From Lentisphaeria bacterium (lineage in GTDB: Bacteria; Verrucomicrobiota; Lentisphaeria; Oligosphaerales; Oligosphaeraceae), in the NCBI GenBank assembly GCA_016302725.1, contig JAEDNB010000039.1:1-13966 (forward strand): a stretch of DNA of 13,966 nucleotides, written 5' to 3'. The notes below the pieces were generated by a model. The model worked only from the letters and a program-made list of their open reading frames with translations. It was not told where the DNA came from and did no database searches. Position numbers and translations under genes: made by a program. This document shows, one piece after another, positions 12,293 through 13,966 of this stretch (position 1 is the stretch's first letter; each line of letters opens with the position of its first letter).

Positions 12293-13849
12293 TCAGGGGC
12301 TTTTGCGAAGCCATTCCCTGGTGGCGGGGAGGGTTCCGGGGTGGTTCCGGAACCATTGGAGAAGGGCGTCCCGGGTGGAGAGCCCGGTGTCCCTGGCCTG
12401 GGAGTCCGGCTGGGCGAGGATTTTTCCCAGGACGGGGGTGCGTCCGCTTCCCGCCGCCGTATGGGAGTTCATCACGAGGGAGTAGCGCTTATCCGGGACG
12501 GGGGGGCGGTCCTCCCCGATGGCGAGGAGGGTGGCGCCCTGGGGGGAGATCCGGGCCTCCGCCCCCCATACGCCGCAGGCGCCGGAGGTGTTTCGGATGG
12601 CCCATTGCTCCTCCAGGATGGCCTCCAGTTCCCGGGGGGTGACCTGGCAGACCACCAGGGAATTCTCGTAGGGGACCAGTTGGAAGAGGATTTTCCCCGT
12701 GAGGGGGACGCCGGCGGGGATTTCCTCCTTCCCCAGGACCCCGTGGAGGGCGACCTGGCAATGGGCGGCCTCCGCCAGGGCCTGGCAGAGGAGTTCGCTT
12801 TGGAGGCAGTGGATTCCCGGGCGCCCCTTGGGGGAGAGGGGGCGGGGGAGCGGGGGGGCCAGCACCTCCTCCCCGTATTCCGCCGCCTGCCTCCGCCAGT
12901 GGGCCACGGCGGCTTCCGCGGCGGGGTGGGGGGGAGTGCCGGGGGGGATTTCCACCAGCTGGGACTCCAGGCGCAGGAGGCGGTGGCTTTCCGTGTCCAC
13001 CACGGCGTCGATTTGGGCGAAGAACTCCCCGTGGGCGGCGGGCTGGACATACCAGGGGCGGCGTCCCGCCGGGCCGATGGCGCGTCCGGGAAAGGCGCGG
13101 TGGGTGTGTCCCCCCAGGAAGAGGTCCACTTCCGGGAAGTGCCTGGCCAGTTCCCGCACCTCGTTCACGCCCCGGGGGTCCTGCTCCATCCATCCCTGGT
13201 GCAGAGCCACCACCACCAGGTCCGGGGCGTGGGAGAGCACCTGGGGCAGCAGCCGCGCCAGCGCAGCGTGGGCGCTTTCCACCTGGAAATGGTCGTCGAA
13301 ATCCGGGAACCAGTGGGGGAGGAAGGAGGCGGTGAGGCCGATGAGCGCCACCCTGGCCCGGCCTGCGGTGAAGATTCTCCAGCCCTGGGGGTGCCGTGGG
13401 GCGGGCCATTCCGGGGCGAGGGGGCGGAGATTGGCGCAGAGCAGCGGGTTGGAAAGGGCCTGGCAGAGGTCCTGGAAGGCCTGGGGGCCGAAGTCAAAGT
13501 CGTGGTTTCCCGGAATCCACGCGTCATAGGCCAGGGCATTCATCCAGTCGGCCATGGCCATGCCCCGGGAAAGCACCCCCTCCAGGGAGCCCTGGACCAG
13601 GTCCCCCGTGTCCACCAGCAGGCAGGCGCCTTCCGGGGCCTGGCGCCGCCGCTCCTCCAGGAGGGTGGCCAGGGAAAGGAGGCCGCCGGGGCCGCCGGAG
13701 AGATTGGCGTGGAGGTCGCTGGTGTGGAGAATCCGCACCCTGGCCTCCTCCGCCCGCAGGGGAAGGAGCGTGAGGAGCAGGCAAAGGAGCAGGCAAAAGC
13801 CCCTCCTTTTCGCGCCCCCCTCTTGCTTGCCCGTGCCTGTGGCTGCCAT
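12293..13849 (-). CDS. Secreted 5'-nucleotidase/UshA-type metallophosphoesterase
   Basis: Exported two-metal phosphoesterase of the 5'-nucleotidase family, likely releasing phosphate from nucleotides or related esters outside the inner membrane; substrate not readable from sequence. The 518 residues begin with a signal peptide: KRR at 14-16, a Leu-rich core and a likely cleavage after LRA (residue 33). Metal-site motifs occur in order: HTSDLH (42-47), DTGD (80-83), GNHD (114-117), LH at 216-217 and GGHTH (246-250). The C-terminal domain is recognisable by VPYENSLVVCQVTPRELEAIL and YSLVMNSHTAAG. The start at 13849 is chosen over 13924 because GGGGAGG lies five bases upstream and the signal peptide begins there. 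UshA-type nucleotidases, sulfur-oxidation SoxB and 2',3'-cyclic phosphodiesterases share these motifs, so the exact subfamily is open. Confidence 0.9.
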   Translation of the reverse strand: MAATGTGKQEGGAKRRGFCLLLCLLLTLLPLRAEEARVRILHTSDLHANLSGGPGGLLSLATLLEERRRQAPEGACLLVDTGDLVQGSLEGVLSRGMAMADWMNALAYDAWIPGNHDFDFGPQAFQDLCQALSNPLLCANLRPLAPEWPAPRHPQGWRIFTAGRARVALIGLTASFLPHWFPDFDDHFQVESAHAALARLLPQVLSHAPDLVVVALHQGWMEQDPRGVNEVRELARHFPEVDLFLGGHTHRAFPGRAIGPAGRRPWYVQPAAHGEFFAQIDAVVDTESHRLLRLESQLVEIPPGTPPHPAAEAAVAHWRRQAAEYGEEVLAPPLPRPLSPKGRPGIHCLQSELLCQALAEAAHCQVALHGVLGKEEIPAGVPLTGKILFQLVPYENSLVVCQVTPRELEAILEEQWAIRNTSGACGVWGAEARISPQGATLLAIGEDRPPVPDKRYSLVMNSHTAAGSGRTPVLGKILAQPDSQARDTGLSTRDALLQWFRNHPGTLPATREWLRKSP

Positions 13850-13854
13850 GTGGT

Positions 13855-13861
13855 CCTCCCC
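13855..13861 (-). promoter_or_regulatory. Ribosome binding site that decides the phosphoesterase start
   Basis: GGGGAGG on the minus strand, five bases before the ATG at 13849. The in-frame ATG at 13924 has nothing comparable and would place 25 Arg/Pro-rich residues before the signal peptide, partly encoded by the palindrome. Confidence 0.8.
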
Positions 13862-13886
13862 TGCATCCCCCTTCCGCCTCCGGGAT

Positions 13887-13920
13887 GGCGGGGAAGCCGG
13901 GCGCGCCCGGCTTCCCCGCC
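13887..13920. repeat. 34-bp perfect palindrome upstream of the phosphoesterase gene
   Basis: GGCGGGGAAGCCGGGCG is followed immediately by its exact reverse complement, with no mismatch and no spacer. In RNA it would fold into a stem of about 15 pairs with a forced four-base loop. It lies 37 nt before the start codon at 13849 and 18 nt beyond a TGA that may end the preceding gene. No U-tract follows on either strand. Confidence 0.95.
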
Positions 13921-13938
13921 GCACACCCCTTGCGGGCG

Positions 13939-13966
13939 TCAGCCCTGGGGGGCCTCCGGCTCCGTG
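13939..13966 (-). CDS. Possible 3' end of an upstream gene
   Basis: One minus-strand frame reads TEPEAPQG then TGA (13941-13939) from the right edge. A Glu/Pro/Ala tail is a plausible protein end and the palindrome follows as expected for an intergenic gap, but eight codons cannot prove a gene. Confidence 0.2.

Noticed and set aside
11278..12642. 454-codon plus-strand frame
   Set aside because: Antisense of ispG and the end of the phosphoesterase; Gly-rich with no motifs.

Overview
The window is GC-rich bacterial chromosome and every convincing gene lies on the minus strand, so transcription runs from the right edge to the left. It holds core housekeeping genes: most of the ribosomal alpha operon (infA, rpmJ, rpsM, rpsK, rpoA, rplQ) preceded by adk and map, a second ribosomal pair (rplM, rpsI), ispG, argC, a periplasmic 5'-nucleotidase-type phosphoesterase, a large M16C (PreP-type) metallopeptidase and a small degenerate Gfo/Idh/MocA-like protein. 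I see no tRNA, rRNA, CRISPR array, insertion sequence or prophage gene.

The lineage can only be inferred. High GC, no rpsD (S4) between rpsK and rpoA, Ala/Pro/Glu-rich tails on several ribosomal proteins and a bacterial PreP homologue would fit the Planctomycetes-Verrucomicrobia-Chlamydiae group (for example Verrucomicrobiota, Lentisphaerota or Kiritimatiellota). None of these is decisive; a protein search with RpoA or IspG would settle it.

Layout from right to left. 13966-12293: possible tail of an upstream gene, a 34-bp perfect palindrome, then an exported phosphoesterase with a clear signal peptide and ribosome binding site. 12282-11200: ispG (isoprenoid precursor synthesis), 10 nt behind it. 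11121-9394: adk, map and infA, with map and infA overlapping by 25 nt. 9393-9142: a structured 252-nt spacer with a terminator-like hairpin at its start. 9141-6321: rpmJ, rpsM, rpsK, rpoA and rplQ, with hairpins in the rpsM-rpsK and rpsK-rpoA gaps, closed by a strong intrinsic terminator at 6264-6304. 6263-6091: a leader with further hairpins. 6090-3181: the PreP-like protease. 3066-2359: the Gfo/Idh/MocA-like protein. 2328-1357: a sigma-70-like promoter, rplM and rpsI, closed by an intrinsic terminator near 1209-1256. 1019-1: argC (arginine synthesis), cut off by the left edge just before its end.

Functionally the window is a growth cluster: ribosomal proteins, RNA polymerase alpha, initiation factor 1, N-terminal methionine removal and adenine nucleotide balance, with isoprenoid, arginine and peptide-turnover genes alongside. 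The least ordinary parts are the structured infA-rpmJ spacer in an operon lacking the S4 gene that autoregulates it in E. coli, the probable pseudo-oxidoreductase, the low-complexity tails of S11, S13 and L17 (the last built from exact 15-bp DNA repeats), and the 34-bp palindrome. I did not find evidence of an entirely new multi-gene system.
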